Below, in pieces: positions 8,991 to 18,475 of a stretch of DNA of 64,000 nt; the stretch's first letter is position 1; each line of letters starts with the position of its first letter. The DNA is from an uncultured Poribacteria bacterium (GTDB lineage: Bacteria; Poribacteria; WGA-4E; WGA-3G): NCBI GenBank assembly GCA_951828515.1, contig OX639992.1, positions 3,636,217-3,700,216 of the forward strand, read 5' to 3'. Under the pieces are notes generated by a model. It saw only the letters and a program-made list of their open reading frames with translations. It searched no databases and was not told the DNA's origin. Position numbers and translations under genes: made by a program.

Positions 8991-10433
8991 AAAACCGTAT
9001 TTTTTCCACTTTTCATCGACTAAGGCAATCACCTCGTCAGACATTTGGATCTCCTGGGGCCACTCGCGTTGATACCCCTCCTCTGCCCATTTCGTTGTCG
9101 CGTCAATGCCCATCTTCGATCCTGCACCCATAAGCGGTGCCGCATGGTCCAGCACATCAACAGGTCCCTCAACAATCGTCACATCCCTTTTCGGATCGAC
9201 GTTGCTACCGACATAGAAAAGCACCTCTTCGACATTCTGAACGTCTACCTCTTTATCAACGACGATGATAATTTTGCTGAACATTAACTGCCCGAGCCCC
9301 CACAAGCTGTGCATAATCTTCTTTGCCTGGTACGGGTAGCGTTTGTCAATAGAAATCAGGGCAAAATTATGAAATACGCCAAACAAGGGTAGATTCATAT
9401 CGACGAGTTCTGGCAGTTGCGTTTTAATCAACGGCATGAATATCCGCTCAGTCGCCTTCCCCATATAACAATCCTCCATCGGTGGTTTACCGACGATGAT
9501 CGTTTGATAGATCGGATTTTTCCGATGCGTAATCGCTGTGATGTGAAGCAGTGGGTACTCGTCTGCCAAGGAATAAAATCCAGTATGGTCGCCGAAGGGT
9601 CCCTCTATACAGGTTTCATTCGGTTCAATGTACCCTTCAATCACGATGTCCGCATCCGCAGGCACAAGCATATCAATGGTTTTGGCAGGCACCATCTCCA
9701 CATTCGATTTTCGGAGAAACCCCGCGAATAGGAGTTCATCGATCCCAGAGGGAAGCGGTGCCGTACCGATATAAGACATCACAGGATCTCCACCGAGCGC
9801 GATTGCGACGGGCATCTGTTGCGCCGCTTGCCGATATTCTCGATGATGCGCGGCACCATCGTGGTGAATTTGCCAGTGCATCGCTAAGGCGTACGGCGTT
9901 ATTTTCTGTAAACGATAGGTACCAACGTTACGTTGACCCGTTTTGAGGCTATGTGTGAAAACTTGGGGGAGGGTGATGTATTTATCGGCATCAAGGGGCC
10001 AACATTTAATGAGCGGCAACACATCTAAGGATGCGTCCTCACCCGTAAGGACAATCTCTTGACACGCCCCTTTTTTTACCGTCTTCGGGGGAAAGTTCGT
10101 CAATTGCGACAGCAGTCGGAGAATTTTTATTTTATCAAGGAGGGAATCAGGGGGTCCCAACTTAATCATACTCTCAATTTCCGACGCGATCTCCCCAAGG
10201 TCGTCAACTCCCAGAGCCATCGCCATCCGTTGATAAGAGCCGTAGGTATTGATGAGGAGCGGCATTCGACTGCCTTCAACCTTCTCAAAGAGAAGCGCAG
10301 GACCGCCTGCTTTACTCACACGGTCGGTGATTTCAGCGATTTCCAAGTCCGGTGATACAGTTGTTTTAATCCGTTTGAGTTCACCTGCTCGATCCAAGGC
10401 TTTGACGAACTCTGCGAGACTGTTGTATGCCAT
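8988..10433 (-). CDS. ubiD: UbiD-family decarboxylase
   Basis: 481 aa, the usual length. UbiD enzymes decarboxylate aromatic or alpha,beta-unsaturated acids using prenylated FMN, classically 4-hydroxy-3-polyprenylbenzoate in quinone synthesis. The segment EGYIEP...CIEGPFGDHTGFY carries the conserved glutamates and the signature; AKTIDMLVPADADIVIEG precedes it. YGSYQRMAMALG near residue 65 is typical of the N-terminal domain. AAAGGA sits 6 bases before the ATG. No ubiX-type flavin prenyltransferase is in this window. The substrate cannot be read from sequence; quinone synthesis and degradation of an aromatic acid are both possible. Confidence 0.92.
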   Translation of the reverse strand: MAYNSLAEFVKALDRAGELKRIKTTVSPDLEIAEITDRVSKAGGPALLFEKVEGSRMPLLINTYGSYQRMAMALGVDDLGEIASEIESMIKLGPPDSLLDKIKILRLLSQLTNFPPKTVKKGACQEIVLTGEDASLDVLPLIKCWPLDADKYITLPQVFTHSLKTGQRNVGTYRLQKITPYALAMHWQIHHDGAAHHREYRQAAQQMPVAIALGGDPVMSYIGTAPLPSGIDELLFAGFLRKSNVEMVPAKTIDMLVPADADIVIEGYIEPNETCIEGPFGDHTGFYSLADEYPLLHITAITHRKNPIYQTIIVGKPPMEDCYMGKATERIFMPLIKTQLPELVDMNLPLFGVFHNFALISIDKRYPYQAKKIMHSLWGLGQLMFSKIIIVVDKEVDVQNVEEVLFYVGSNVDPKRDVTIVEGPVDVLDHAAPLMGAGSKMGIDATTKWAEEGYQREWPQEIQMSDEVIALVDEKWKKYGF

Positions 10434-10502
10434 GCGAATCCTTTCTTTGATCAGTGTTTATTAGATAATCAATTAATCTCCGCAACAACCGTTTAACGCC
10501 CT

Positions 10503-12044
10503 CTACCGACTCTCCAGAATCTGTCTGAGTCCTTGTTGATAGTTCCGATTTTCCGGTTCAAGTTCCAATGCTTTTCGGATTGCCTGCTCTGCCTGTGGAG
10601 AGTCGCCACGCCGAAAATCAATGAGTGCGAGCGTATTGTAATAACTCGCGACGTTCGGGTCCAAGCGGATAGCTTCTTGCGCATAACGACGCGCCGCTTC
10701 TAAATCCGCTTTCGCTTGACGCGCATAACATATACCCAAATTATGATATATCTCTGCAGTGTCAGGGGCTAATGCCGCGCTCGTCTTATATGTATCAATC
10801 GCTTCTGCATAACGTTTCTGTTTCAGCAAAATTGTTCCAATCTTTAGATGTGCCTCTAAAAATTGGGGTTCCAGTGCGGCTGCGCGTTGATAATGTTGCA
10901 GTGCGGATTCCGCTTCATCCTGACTGAAATACGCCAATCCGAGTCCAGCGTATGCCTTTGCGAAATTCGGTTGGAGTTCCAATGCTTTCTGCTGGGCAGT
11001 AACAGCTTCCGAGTGTTTGCCAAGCATCGTATAAGCGATACCCAAACCGTTATAAGCAAGCACAAGTTCGGGGTCCATGCCAAGTGCTTTCTGGTACTCC
11101 CAGACCGCTTTCTCGTAAAACCCGTTTTTGAGATAGAGCCTCGCGATGTTGGCGAGAATCCGGGCGCGTCCCGCTGTTCCCTGTTCCCGCTGTAAAGCAC
11201 CTCGCAATTCCTGGAGTGGCAGCAGTGCCGATTTTTGCCTCTCAAACAGTGCCATCTGCTCACGCGCCGCAGACGGATTTCCAGCGCGGAGGGATGCTTG
11301 TGCGAGATTGTAGAGTGCCTCAACTAACGTCTTATCGTGTGTGTATGCCGTCTGATACGACGTGATCGCGTCAGTCCACCGTTTTTCCTGTGCGTAGAGC
11401 AGCCCTAACTGATAATGTGCCGCTGCAAATTCCGGAGCAATCGCAACCGCGTGTTGCTGATGTTTTATCGCTGCGGAACGTTCGCCACGTTTGCTATAGA
11501 CATTCCCGAGTTGATGATGAATCATCTCATCGTTCGGATCCAACGCGATCGCCACTTTGTAAGCGTCGAGTGCTTCGGTGTAACGGTGCATGTTCGCGTA
11601 AGCACTCGCCAAAGCCGCGTGGGTATACGCCCAATCATAAACGGACGTAATAGCACGTTGATATGCAACTACGGCATCTTCAAATTTCTCAAGTCCGGCA
11701 TAAGCCAATCCCAAACCGTAGTAAGTGGCGGAAATATCTAAGTTGCGCCCAACTCCTTCGCTTCCGGGAACTGTATTTGCTTCCATTACCGCTATAATGC
11801 GATGATACTCATCAACTGCTTCCGTGTAAGCCTCAATTTGGAGGTATACTTTTGCGAGTTGCAGTCGAGTCTCAATCCGTGTACCATCAACCACCAGTTC
11901 TGCCTTATAAGCACGAATTCGCGTTGTGATGTCCACAGCATCTGACGTCTCCTGACAGAAAGCATCCAGAACCTGCCAAAAGGTCAGATGGCACCCGACG
12001 AGTGCCACCAACGCGACTGTGTAAGAGGAAAGTTTCCGTACCAC
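10503..12044 (-). CDS. Exported TPR-repeat protein
   Basis: 513 aa from a GTG start; an in-frame stop two codons upstream excludes a longer protein. Residues 1-30 are a signal sequence. LVGC at about 15-18 fits a lipobox, so it may be a lipoprotein, although hydrophobic residues continue after the cysteine. The rest is about ten tetratricopeptide repeats with the W-x-x-LG-x-x-Y-x-x-A-x-x-x-Y pattern (for example YYGLGLAYAGLEKFEDAVVA, AYNGLGIAYTMLGKHSEAV). TPR arrays are scaffolds for protein complexes. Ribosome binding site weak (GGGACGG). A 35-base gap separates it from the secreted protein gene upstream. Partner unknown. Confidence 0.88.
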   Translation of the reverse strand: MVRKLSSYTVALVALVGCHLTFWQVLDAFCQETSDAVDITTRIRAYKAELVVDGTRIETRLQLAKVYLQIEAYTEAVDEYHRIIAVMEANTVPGSEGVGRNLDISATYYGLGLAYAGLEKFEDAVVAYQRAITSVYDWAYTHAALASAYANMHRYTEALDAYKVAIALDPNDEMIHHQLGNVYSKRGERSAAIKHQQHAVAIAPEFAAAHYQLGLLYAQEKRWTDAITSYQTAYTHDKTLVEALYNLAQASLRAGNPSAAREQMALFERQKSALLPLQELRGALQREQGTAGRARILANIARLYLKNGFYEKAVWEYQKALGMDPELVLAYNGLGIAYTMLGKHSEAVTAQQKALELQPNFAKAYAGLGLAYFSQDEAESALQHYQRAAALEPQFLEAHLKIGTILLKQKRYAEAIDTYKTSAALAPDTAEIYHNLGICYARQAKADLEAARRYAQEAIRLDPNVASYYNTLALIDFRRGDSPQAEQAIRKALELEPENRNYQQGLRQILESR

Positions 12045-12079
12045 TTGCTACCGTCCCAGCGGTGAAATGGAAACACCAC

Positions 12080-12748
12080 CTAAAAACGTTGTTTGATACG
12101 TCCCCACGTGGTAGCCAATTTATTCTGCGGTTCCACTGAGGTAAGACCTGCAATAGCATCTCCGGATACCATGACATCATCGAAACTCGCGGCGGTTTCC
12201 CATGCCCAAACCCCAGCTTGCCCAGCGGGGTATCCAGCACCGGTTTCATCCTTGAGTTCACCCTGTTCTTCACCGTTAATCCAGAGTTTCATTGAATTGC
12301 CTTCCACAACGACCCGCATGTCAAACCATTCGTCGTTCGCGATGGTGACGTTAGATCCGGGGAGTTCGCCAATCTTGTCGCGAGCATCCCATGCCCCTAT
12401 CTTATGTCGCCAAAGTTCTGTCTTGTTATTCGGAACATTGAGATAGTAGACATAGTATTCCATCTCACTTTGGGCGCGATAAACAACACCCGCCCAGTTT
12501 CCTTCATCGAGTCGAACTTTCGCCTCAACAGTGTAATCTTCCCATTCAGCATCACCGACGAGGGAGTGCTCGGCTCTACCGCCCTTCGCGAGTTTATATA
12601 TGCCGTCCTCAACACTCCAAGAGCCGTTAGCGGGTGTCCACTCATCTGTTTCCAATTCAAAGGACCAAGTTTGCTCGCCTCCAAAAGCCACGGAGGCTAC
12701 GAGTACGAGAAAGCAACAACTGACAACAGTTGAAAAAAAATATTTCAT
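12080..12748 (-). CDS. Secreted DUF1080-like protein with WGxIK tail
   Basis: 222 aa. Signal peptide 1-23 (FLVLVASVAFG). The body resembles the concanavalin A-like beta-sandwich of DUF1080 and related sugar-binding or glycosidase domains: WSFELETDEWTPANGSW, YTVEAKVRL, GVVYRAQSEMEYYVYYLN, LWRHKIGAW, EWFDMRVVVEG, LWINGEEQG, GVWAWETAASFDDV. No clear catalytic pair is seen. The protein ends VEPQNKLATTWGRIKQRF, the tail shared by seven proteins here. It is about half identical by eye to the next gene upstream, so the pair arose by duplication. Glycan binding is plausible but not shown. Confidence 0.87.
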   Translation of the reverse strand: MKYFFSTVVSCCFLVLVASVAFGGEQTWSFELETDEWTPANGSWSVEDGIYKLAKGGRAEHSLVGDAEWEDYTVEAKVRLDEGNWAGVVYRAQSEMEYYVYYLNVPNNKTELWRHKIGAWDARDKIGELPGSNVTIANDEWFDMRVVVEGNSMKLWINGEEQGELKDETGAGYPAGQAGVWAWETAASFDDVMVSGDAIAGLTSVEPQNKLATTWGRIKQRF

Positions 12749-12808
12749 AAAATCTTTCCTATTGTAGTAAAATATACATTACCATTAACAGCGAGAAAAA
12801 CGGCGACC

Positions 12809-12833
12809 GTAGGGGCAGGTCTTGTACCTGCCC
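12809..12833. repeat. Dispersed hairpin, GTAGGGGCAGGT family, copy 1
   Basis: GGGCAGGT (12813-12820) and ACCTGCCC (12826-12833) form an 8-bp stem around CTTGT. It lies between the two duplicated secreted-protein genes. A nearly identical hairpin is at 16349-16373. Confidence 0.8.
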
Positions 12834-12856
12834 ACTGAAGTTGAATCACCCAAAAA

Positions 12857-13537
12857 TTAGTAGACCCGTTTGAGGCGACCCCAAGTTGTTGCGAGTTTGT
12901 GATTCGCATCAACGGCAAGGGTATCCACAATATTGTCACCGGTAACCGTAACGTCATCAAAACTCGCCTCGGTTTCCCATGCCCACACACCGATTTGACC
13001 GGTTTTGTAGGTATCGTCTTTATGCTCACCTTGAAGTTTACCGTTGAGATGAATCTCAAAGTCACCACCCTCAACGACTACCTTCATATCAATCCATTCC
13101 TCGTTCTTTATCTGGACCTTTTCCACAGCGGGAATTTGCGCGACGTTGTCGCGGGCAGCCCAGCCACCCTGTTTGTGTCGCCAGAGTTCCGTCTTGTTAT
13201 TCGGAACGTTGAGATAGTAGACATAGTACTCCATCTCGCTTTCTGCCCGAAAAACGATACCCGCCCAATTGCCAGCGTCTAACCGAACCTTCGCCTCAAT
13301 CGTGTAGTTATCCCAGTCCTCTTCACCAACAAGCGTGTGTTCAGCTTGTCCACCTCGGTCAACGTGATAGATACCACCTTTGATTTCCCAATCTCCGTTC
13401 GCGACTTTCCAGTCATCGTGCTTTTCTTCAAAATCCCACAATTGGGTCCCTGCGAAAACTGGCAGCGAAAGTGCCATACCGAAAAACACAATGAGACTTA
13501 AAGGAACTAACTTTGAGAATCTGATAGCCATTCTCAT
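12857..13537 (-). CDS. Secreted DUF1080-like protein with WGRLK tail (paralogue)
   Basis: 226 aa from the ATG at 13537, which has AGGAGGAGAAGAT directly before it; the ATG at 13561 has no site. Signal peptide MRMAIRF...SLPVFAG. The body shares whole strings with the downstream paralogue (YYVYYLNVPNNKTELWRHK, GVWAWET-x-ASFDDV). The protein ends VDANHKLATTWGRLKRVY, so the tail core is kept although the V-E part has changed. The two genes are separated by 108 bases containing a hairpin repeat. Likely extracellular or surface-located carbohydrate-binding proteins, by fold only. Confidence 0.87.
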   Translation of the reverse strand: MRMAIRFSKLVPLSLIVFFGMALSLPVFAGTQLWDFEEKHDDWKVANGDWEIKGGIYHVDRGGQAEHTLVGEEDWDNYTIEAKVRLDAGNWAGIVFRAESEMEYYVYYLNVPNNKTELWRHKQGGWAARDNVAQIPAVEKVQIKNEEWIDMKVVVEGGDFEIHLNGKLQGEHKDDTYKTGQIGVWAWETEASFDDVTVTGDNIVDTLAVDANHKLATTWGRLKRVY

Positions 13538-13685
13538 ATCTTCTCCTCCTATTTCCATCAATACAATTTAAACCTGCCAATACATTTCTGCCGTTGTAGT
13601 GATGGCAGAAATCCTACAAATAGAATAGCGTTAAAAATCAAAAAAGTCAACATTAACTTCAAGGACGTTAGAACCACAATAACAC

Positions 13686-13714
13686 TTGCATCTAACCCTA
13701 TTATCGTGTATCCT
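13686..13714 (+). promoter_or_regulatory. Possible promoter of the BMP-type importer genes
   Basis: TTGCAT (13686-13691), 17-base spacer, TATCCT (13709-13714), 66 bases before the TTG start of the binding-protein gene. Partial matches only. Confidence 0.4.
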
Positions 13715-13780
13715 AAATAGTATTCAGATACCCTTAGGTTCTATTCATCATCAAACTACGGAATAAGAAAGGAAATCACT

Positions 13781-14758
13781 TTGCGTATAAGGATTTTAAT
13801 CACAATTTTTATTGTATGCTTTGCTCTAATGGAGACAGCGTCCGCGGCACTGAAAGTCGGTCTCATCTATGATGTCACCGGACGCGGTGATCTCTCCTTC
13901 TGCGATGCCGCTTACGCAGGCGCGAAGAAAGCAGAGGATGAATGGGGATTTAAACTTACAGAGGTTACCCCAAGCCTCAGCACAGACACCGAGTTGACGC
14001 TCCGCAGGCTCGCGAAACTAAAATACGATCTCATCATTGGGGTCGGTTTCCTTTTTCAAGAGCCGATGAACCGTGTCGCAAGCGATTTTCCAGATACCAA
14101 GTTCGCGCTCATCGACGCAATCATAGAACAGCCCAACGTCGCGTCACTGACCTATCGGGCACACGAAGGCACGTTTCTCGCAGGTGTCATCTCAGCGTTG
14201 AAAACGGAGACAAAGCAGATAGGTTTCATCGGAGGGATGAAGGTACCGTTGGTTGAGGCTTTCGAGATCGGCTATCGCGCCGGTATAAAGGCAACAAACC
14301 CCGATCTTGAACTCGTGGCGGATTACGTAGGCGTTACACCGCAAGCGTTCAACGATCCAGCAAAAGCGAAGGAACTCGCCCTTTCGCAATACAACCGTGG
14401 AATAGATATTATCCTTGCGGCTGCGGGGGCAAGCGGTCTGGGGGTCCTTGAAGCCGCAAAGGCGACGGAAAAATCTATTATTTGGGTCGATTCTAACGGC
14501 AACAACCTCGCCCCAGGCTTAGTGCTCACGAGTGTCATCAAAGGCGTAGAAATATCGGTGTATGAGACGATAAAGAGCGTCCAAGAGGGGAATTTCTCTG
14601 GCGGTTTGAAAAATTACGGGCTTAAAGAGGGTGGCGTTGAGTACATCATCGATGATGTCAACCGTGACCTTCTCTCGGACGAGATTCTGGAACAGGTCGA
14701 GGCATTCAAGGCGAAAATTATCGCGGGCGATATCGTCGTTCCGCACGAACGGCAGTAA
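13781..14758 (+). CDS. BMP-family (PnrA/Med-like) ABC importer substrate-binding protein
   Basis: 325 aa from a TTG start preceded by AAAGGAAA. The signal peptide ends near TASA-ALKVG; there is no lipobox cysteine, unlike many family members. The periplasmic-binding fold follows: LKVGLIYDVTGRGDLSF, KLKYDLIIGVGFLFQEPM, DTKFALIDAI, QIGFIGGMKVPLVEAFEIGYRAGIKATNP, DIILAAAGASGLGVLEA. Members bind purine nucleosides or related compounds. The ATPase gene starts 2 bases after the stop. Two permeases of the same importer type lie 43 kb away in this window (59432-61573) rather than next to it. Confidence 0.93.
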   Translation: MRIRILITIFIVCFALMETASAALKVGLIYDVTGRGDLSFCDAAYAGAKKAEDEWGFKLTEVTPSLSTDTELTLRRLAKLKYDLIIGVGFLFQEPMNRVASDFPDTKFALIDAIIEQPNVASLTYRAHEGTFLAGVISALKTETKQIGFIGGMKVPLVEAFEIGYRAGIKATNPDLELVADYVGVTPQAFNDPAKAKELALSQYNRGIDIILAAAGASGLGVLEAAKATEKSIIWVDSNGNNLAPGLVLTSVIKGVEISVYETIKSVQEGNFSGGLKNYGLKEGGVEYIIDDVNRDLLSDEILEQVEAFKAKIIAGDIVVPHERQ

Positions 14759-14760
14759 CG

Positions 14761-16290
14761 ATGGCACACCCACCAATCATCGAAATGCATAGCATCAGCA
14801 AACATTTTGGACAAGTGCAGGCAAACGATGCTGTGAATTTTACGCTCCATCGGGGTGAGATCCACGCGATTGTTGGCGAAAACGGGGCAGGTAAGTCTAC
14901 CCTGATGAAAATTCTCTACGGTCTGTATCAACCCGATGCAGGCGAGATTTTCGTCGATGGGCGCGCTGTGACCATATCTTCGCCACGGCGCGCAATGCGG
15001 CTCGGTTTAGGAATGGTCCAGCAACACTTCACGCTTATTCCCGTCTTCACAGTTCTCCAAAACATCGTCCTTGCCAAAGAACCTCGCAAATTCGGCGCAC
15101 TCCTTGATTACCAACAAGCAAGAAAACAGATTGCCGCACTTGCCGCACAACTCGGTTTCGATGTGCCGTTGAACACGCCTGTCGAATCCTTGCCAATTGG
15201 GACACAGCAACACACCGAAATTCTGAAAGTTCTCTACCATGGTGCAGGCATCCTCATTATGGATGAACCGACAGCCGTGCTCGCGCCGCAAGAGGTTGAA
15301 GGACTGTTTAATTGTATGCGCAACCTCAAAAGTGAGGGAAAAAGCCTCGTTATCATCACACATAAACTCGATGAAGTGATGGCAATCGCTGACCGTGTTA
15401 CAGTCATGAGACGCGGGCAAGCCGTCGATTCCTGCCCGATTGAAGACACCGATCCGACTACGTTGGCGGAGATGATGCTCGGTGAACCTGTTATCCCTAC
15501 TTCTGTGACGCGGGAGCAGACGACGGGCACAACACCGCTGCTCCGTTTGGAAAACGTCACGCTTTCGGGGAACTCTGATACCACAAGAAGGCACAGATGG
15601 AAAAAAGTACTGACAAATAGCGCGTCCAACAAACGACATCTTAACGAAGTGAACCTTGAAGTCTTCCCCGGTGAAATTGTTGGCATAGCAGGTGTGGAGG
15701 GAAACGGACAGTCAGAACTCGTTCAGGTCCTGACGGGGTTACGACAGATGGATAGCGGTACGCTCACGCTAAACGGAGAACGCATGGCACACATCCCTGC
15801 TGATAGACATCGACACGGTATTAGTCTAAACGACCGAATTGACGATAACTTCATCATCGGACATCATAAACACAGCCGGTTCTGCCACTACGAGCTGCTT
15901 CAACGAAAATCAATTCAACGGTATGCGCTGAATGCCCTCGACAAATACCAGATTCGTGTTGGAGATATCGCGGACCCAATTCGGACCCTTTCCGGCGGGA
16001 ACCAGCAGAAGGTCGTCGTCGCTCGCGAGTTAGAGGCGAGTCCTGAAGTTATCATTGCGGCGCACCCGACACGAGGCTTAGACATCCATGCCGCGGAATT
16101 TGTCCACACACGGCTTATGCATGCCCGGAACCGCGCCAAAGCCGTTTTACTCGTCTCCTCTGAATTGGACGAGTTACTTCACCTAAGCGACAGGATCGCA
16201 GTGATGTATGATGGCAAAATCGTCGGTGTTGTGAAACCCGCAGAAACAAACAAGCAAGAATTGGGTGCCTTGATGCTGGGCTTAAATTAA
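14761..16290 (+). CDS. Nucleoside-type ABC importer ATPase (two fused NBDs)
   Basis: 509 aa with two nucleotide-binding domains, as in the RbsA/YufO/NupO group. Domain 1 has Walker A GENGAGKST, an altered signature LPIGTQQHTEILK (usually LSVGxQQ) and Walker B ILIMDEPTAVLAP. Domain 2 has the degenerate Walker A GVEGNGQSE, the signature LSGGNQQK and AAHPTRGLD, where AAQPTRGLD is usual. Degeneration at one site is normal in this family. It energises import together with the preceding binding protein; matching permeases are at 59432-61573. A short stretch near residues 270-290 (TTRRHRWKKVLTNSASNKR) looks like an insertion between the two domains. Confidence 0.95.
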   Translation: MAHPPIIEMHSISKHFGQVQANDAVNFTLHRGEIHAIVGENGAGKSTLMKILYGLYQPDAGEIFVDGRAVTISSPRRAMRLGLGMVQQHFTLIPVFTVLQNIVLAKEPRKFGALLDYQQARKQIAALAAQLGFDVPLNTPVESLPIGTQQHTEILKVLYHGAGILIMDEPTAVLAPQEVEGLFNCMRNLKSEGKSLVIITHKLDEVMAIADRVTVMRRGQAVDSCPIEDTDPTTLAEMMLGEPVIPTSVTREQTTGTTPLLRLENVTLSGNSDTTRRHRWKKVLTNSASNKRHLNEVNLEVFPGEIVGIAGVEGNGQSELVQVLTGLRQMDSGTLTLNGERMAHIPADRHRHGISLNDRIDDNFIIGHHKHSRFCHYELLQRKSIQRYALNALDKYQIRVGDIADPIRTLSGGNQQKVVVARELEASPEVIIAAHPTRGLDIHAAEFVHTRLMHARNRAKAVLLVSSELDELLHLSDRIAVMYDGKIVGVVKPAETNKQELGALMLGLN

Positions 16291-16348
16291 GCGAGGTTGA
16301 ATGAAGTTTAAGAAAATATCTCGGTAATATTATTCCTCAAGAAACATC

Positions 16349-16373
16349 GTAGGGGCAGGTCTTGTGCCTGCCC
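16349..16373. repeat. Dispersed hairpin, GTAGGGGCAGGT family, copy 2
   Basis: Same as 12809-12833 apart from one base; GGGCAGG (16353-16359) pairs with CCTGCCC (16367-16373). It lies between the ATPase gene and the amidohydrolase gene, 25 bases before the latter's start. Confidence 0.8.
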
Positions 16374-16397
16374 ACCCATTACCATCAGGAGAAAAAT

Positions 16398-17246
16398 ATG
16401 ATAATTGATTCACATACCCACGCATGGCCCCGGTGGCCCTATCAACCCCCCGTTCCGGATGACGAAAGTCGCGGCAGAGTTGAACAACTGCTCCACGAAA
16501 TGGATCTACACGATGTCGACAAAGCTGTGCTTGTCTGTGCACGCATTGATCGGAACCCCGAAAATAACGATTACGTTGCCGCGTGTGTCAAACGCTATCC
16601 TGAGCGACTCATCCAATTCGCCGATGTGGATTGCTCATGGACGGATACGTATCACACGGATGGTGCCGCTGATCGGTTGAAAACTGCCGCGGAAGCGTAT
16701 GATCTCAAAGGCTATACGCACTACCTCAGAGGCGATGACGATGGGAGTTGGTTCTTTTCAGCGGAAGGACAACGTTTCTTCCAAACAACAGCTGATCTCG
16801 GACTCATCGCCAGCATCGCTATGGGAAGCCATCACCACGAGCCGCTCCGAAAACTCGCCGTACAGTTCCCGACTGTGCCATTTTTGTGCCATCACATGGG
16901 CGGTGCGCGAGCCGGTGAAGAGCATCCGTATCCGCAACTCAAGCAGGTCCTCGCCTCGGGGGATGTGCCGAACATTCATATCAAGATGTCGGGGTTCGCT
17001 TACGTCTCACAGGTCCCATGGGATTATCCGCAATCAGACACACACTGGATTGTGCGCGCCCTCTATGAACACTTCGGTCCCGGTCGTCTCTGTTGGGGAT
17101 CCGATTATCCGGTGGTCCGCAACTTTATGACCTACCAACATGCCCTTGAGGCCTTCCGAACGTATTGTTCGTTTATCCCAGAAGCAGACAAGGCGGAGAT
17201 CTTAGGCGGGACGCTGCATCGTCTGTTAGCGGATGCCGGGAAATAG
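16398..17246 (+). CDS. Amidohydrolase-family metal-dependent hydrolase
   Basis: 282 aa from the ATG at 16398, with AGGAG 8 bases upstream; an earlier in-frame ATG lies inside the hairpin repeat and has no site. TIM-barrel amidohydrolase 2 type: the metal site starts at DSHTHAW (residues 4-10), followed by FLCHHMGGARAGEEHPYPQ and LCWGSDYPVVRNF, which hold the later histidine and aspartate ligands. Relatives hydrolyse or decarboxylate small ring compounds and lactones. The substrate is unknown. It sits just downstream of the importer ATPase and could process the imported compound; the repeat between them makes one shared transcript uncertain. Confidence 0.88.
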   Translation: MIIDSHTHAWPRWPYQPPVPDDESRGRVEQLLHEMDLHDVDKAVLVCARIDRNPENNDYVAACVKRYPERLIQFADVDCSWTDTYHTDGAADRLKTAAEAYDLKGYTHYLRGDDDGSWFFSAEGQRFFQTTADLGLIASIAMGSHHHEPLRKLAVQFPTVPFLCHHMGGARAGEEHPYPQLKQVLASGDVPNIHIKMSGFAYVSQVPWDYPQSDTHWIVRALYEHFGPGRLCWGSDYPVVRNFMTYQHALEAFRTYCSFIPEADKAEILGGTLHRLLADAGK

Positions 17247-17273
17247 CAGGACCTCAGTCTCCAGTCCAAGGTA

Positions 17274-17295
17274 GGTGCGGTTTCCGAACCGCACC
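17274..17295. repeat. GGTGCGG hairpin repeat
   Basis: GGTGCGGTT (17274-17282) and AACCGCACC (17287-17295) form a perfect 9-bp stem with a TCCG loop. Related arms occur at 34779-34840 and 37063-37104. Confidence 0.75.
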
Positions 17296-17343
17296 ATGGG
17301 TGTCAATTTTAGCAAAAACAACTGTCGCAGACCAAGACCGGTA

Positions 17344-17365
17344 GGTTCGGTTTCCTAACCGAACC
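17344..17365. repeat. GGTTCGG hairpin repeat
   Basis: GGTTCGGTT (17344-17352) pairs with AACCGAACC (17357-17365) around TCCT. It differs from the neighbouring GGTGCGG hairpin by one paired position changed on both arms, as expected if the stem is maintained. Confidence 0.75.
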
Positions 17366-17544
17366 GGATTTTACACAAAAACCTTCAAGACTCCAAAAAC
17401 CTCTTGAATCCCGTAGGGATGGTATCTCTGTAGAAAAACTCACGAGAAGATGGATGATGGAAAGGTATGCAGCCAACGAACGCCAGAGATACTAATAATT
17501 TCGATCTTCAACTGGGGAATTGCCCTGATAAATTTGACAAAAAG

Positions 17545-17573
17545 TTGCTTTTTTAATTAATTTAAGGTATAAT
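17545..17573 (+). promoter_or_regulatory. Promoter of the DUF1326 gene
   Basis: TTGCTT (17545-17550), 17-base spacer, TATAAT (17568-17573), 77 bases before the ATG at 17651. Confidence 0.6.
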
Positions 17574-17650
17574 AACGGTTAAAGTAAAATGGTATAGTGT
17601 TACGATTGCGTTTAATAAGGTGAATCTCTAAATAAAACGGAGAAATCAAG

Positions 17651-18304
17651 ATGAGAAATATCTTTGTTTTGACGACGCTCGCGCTGACCTTCATAGCGGG
17701 TTTCGCTTTTGCGACTCAAGCCCCGACTGTGCAAGGCGAGTACATTGAAGCCCGTTCCGCGAGTGTTTATGTTGGTGCATGCCACTATGGTTCCGAATTT
17801 GTGGAAGGTGGCAGAGAGGCAACCGCCGTCTGGAACATCCAGAGTGGAAGTTGGAACGACGTTTCGCTGGAGAACTTAACCGTCGTCGCCGTCATCAGTG
17901 CAAAAAACAACTTGGCAATTGAGACCAAGACCCGTAAGAGTGTCCTGTACATGGATCCAAGCACTACGGCAGAGCAGCGTGCCGCGCTTAGCGACATGCT
18001 CGCGACAAAATACGCCGATGTTTTAGGCGGTGTCGTCGCGACCCAAACCGCTCCCATTGAATTCACGAAAGAAGGCACCAAATATGATGTAACCGTTGGC
18101 AAAGTCCTCAAACTTTCTGCCAACCGCTATCCGTGTGCCGGATGCACACAACCCCATCAGATTTGGTACACACCGCTGACAACGATTCAGAACGCCATTG
18201 TTGGTAAATCTGATGTCTATCGCTATAAAGACACACACCTCCCGGTGACGTGGCAGCAAAGTGGCACAGAGAACAACGTCTTTGTCGGCGGCTTCTCGAT
18301 TTAA
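17651..18304 (+). CDS. Exported DUF1326-family protein
   Basis: 217 aa. Signal peptide 1-21 (FVLTTLALTFIAGFAFA). The mature protein matches the DUF1326 pattern: GEYIEARSASVYVGACHYGSE near the N-terminus, GREATAVWNI, SLENLTVVAVISA, SVLYMDPSTTAEQRAAL and a later CAGCTQPHQIWY. Conserved cysteines (ACHY and CAGC) suggest metal binding or a disulfide, but no biochemical role is established for the family. It has its own promoter and is followed by a strong hairpin, so it is probably monocistronic. Confidence 0.85.
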   Translation: MRNIFVLTTLALTFIAGFAFATQAPTVQGEYIEARSASVYVGACHYGSEFVEGGREATAVWNIQSGSWNDVSLENLTVVAVISAKNNLAIETKTRKSVLYMDPSTTAEQRAALSDMLATKYADVLGGVVATQTAPIEFTKEGTKYDVTVGKVLKLSANRYPCAGCTQPHQIWYTPLTTIQNAIVGKSDVYRYKDTHLPVTWQQSGTENNVFVGGFSI

Positions 18305-18314
18305 TGCAGTGAAG

Positions 18315-18345
18315 GTCTGTAGTTACCTGTCGGGTAGCTACAGAC
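18315..18345 (+). terminator. Terminator after the DUF1326 gene
   Basis: GTCTGTAG (18315-18322) pairs with CTACAGAC (18338-18345), followed by TTCCC. The stem starts 10 bases after the stop codon. Confidence 0.65.
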
Positions 18346-18475
18346 TTCCCTCCAATTCACTATCGAGGTCCGACTGTTGATGGTTGATAACCGTTCGCCA
18401 AAAAGTTTAATTGAATAAATCAGAGAAAAATCTGTTTAATAGTTTAATACTAAAGTTTGGACAATATTATGATTT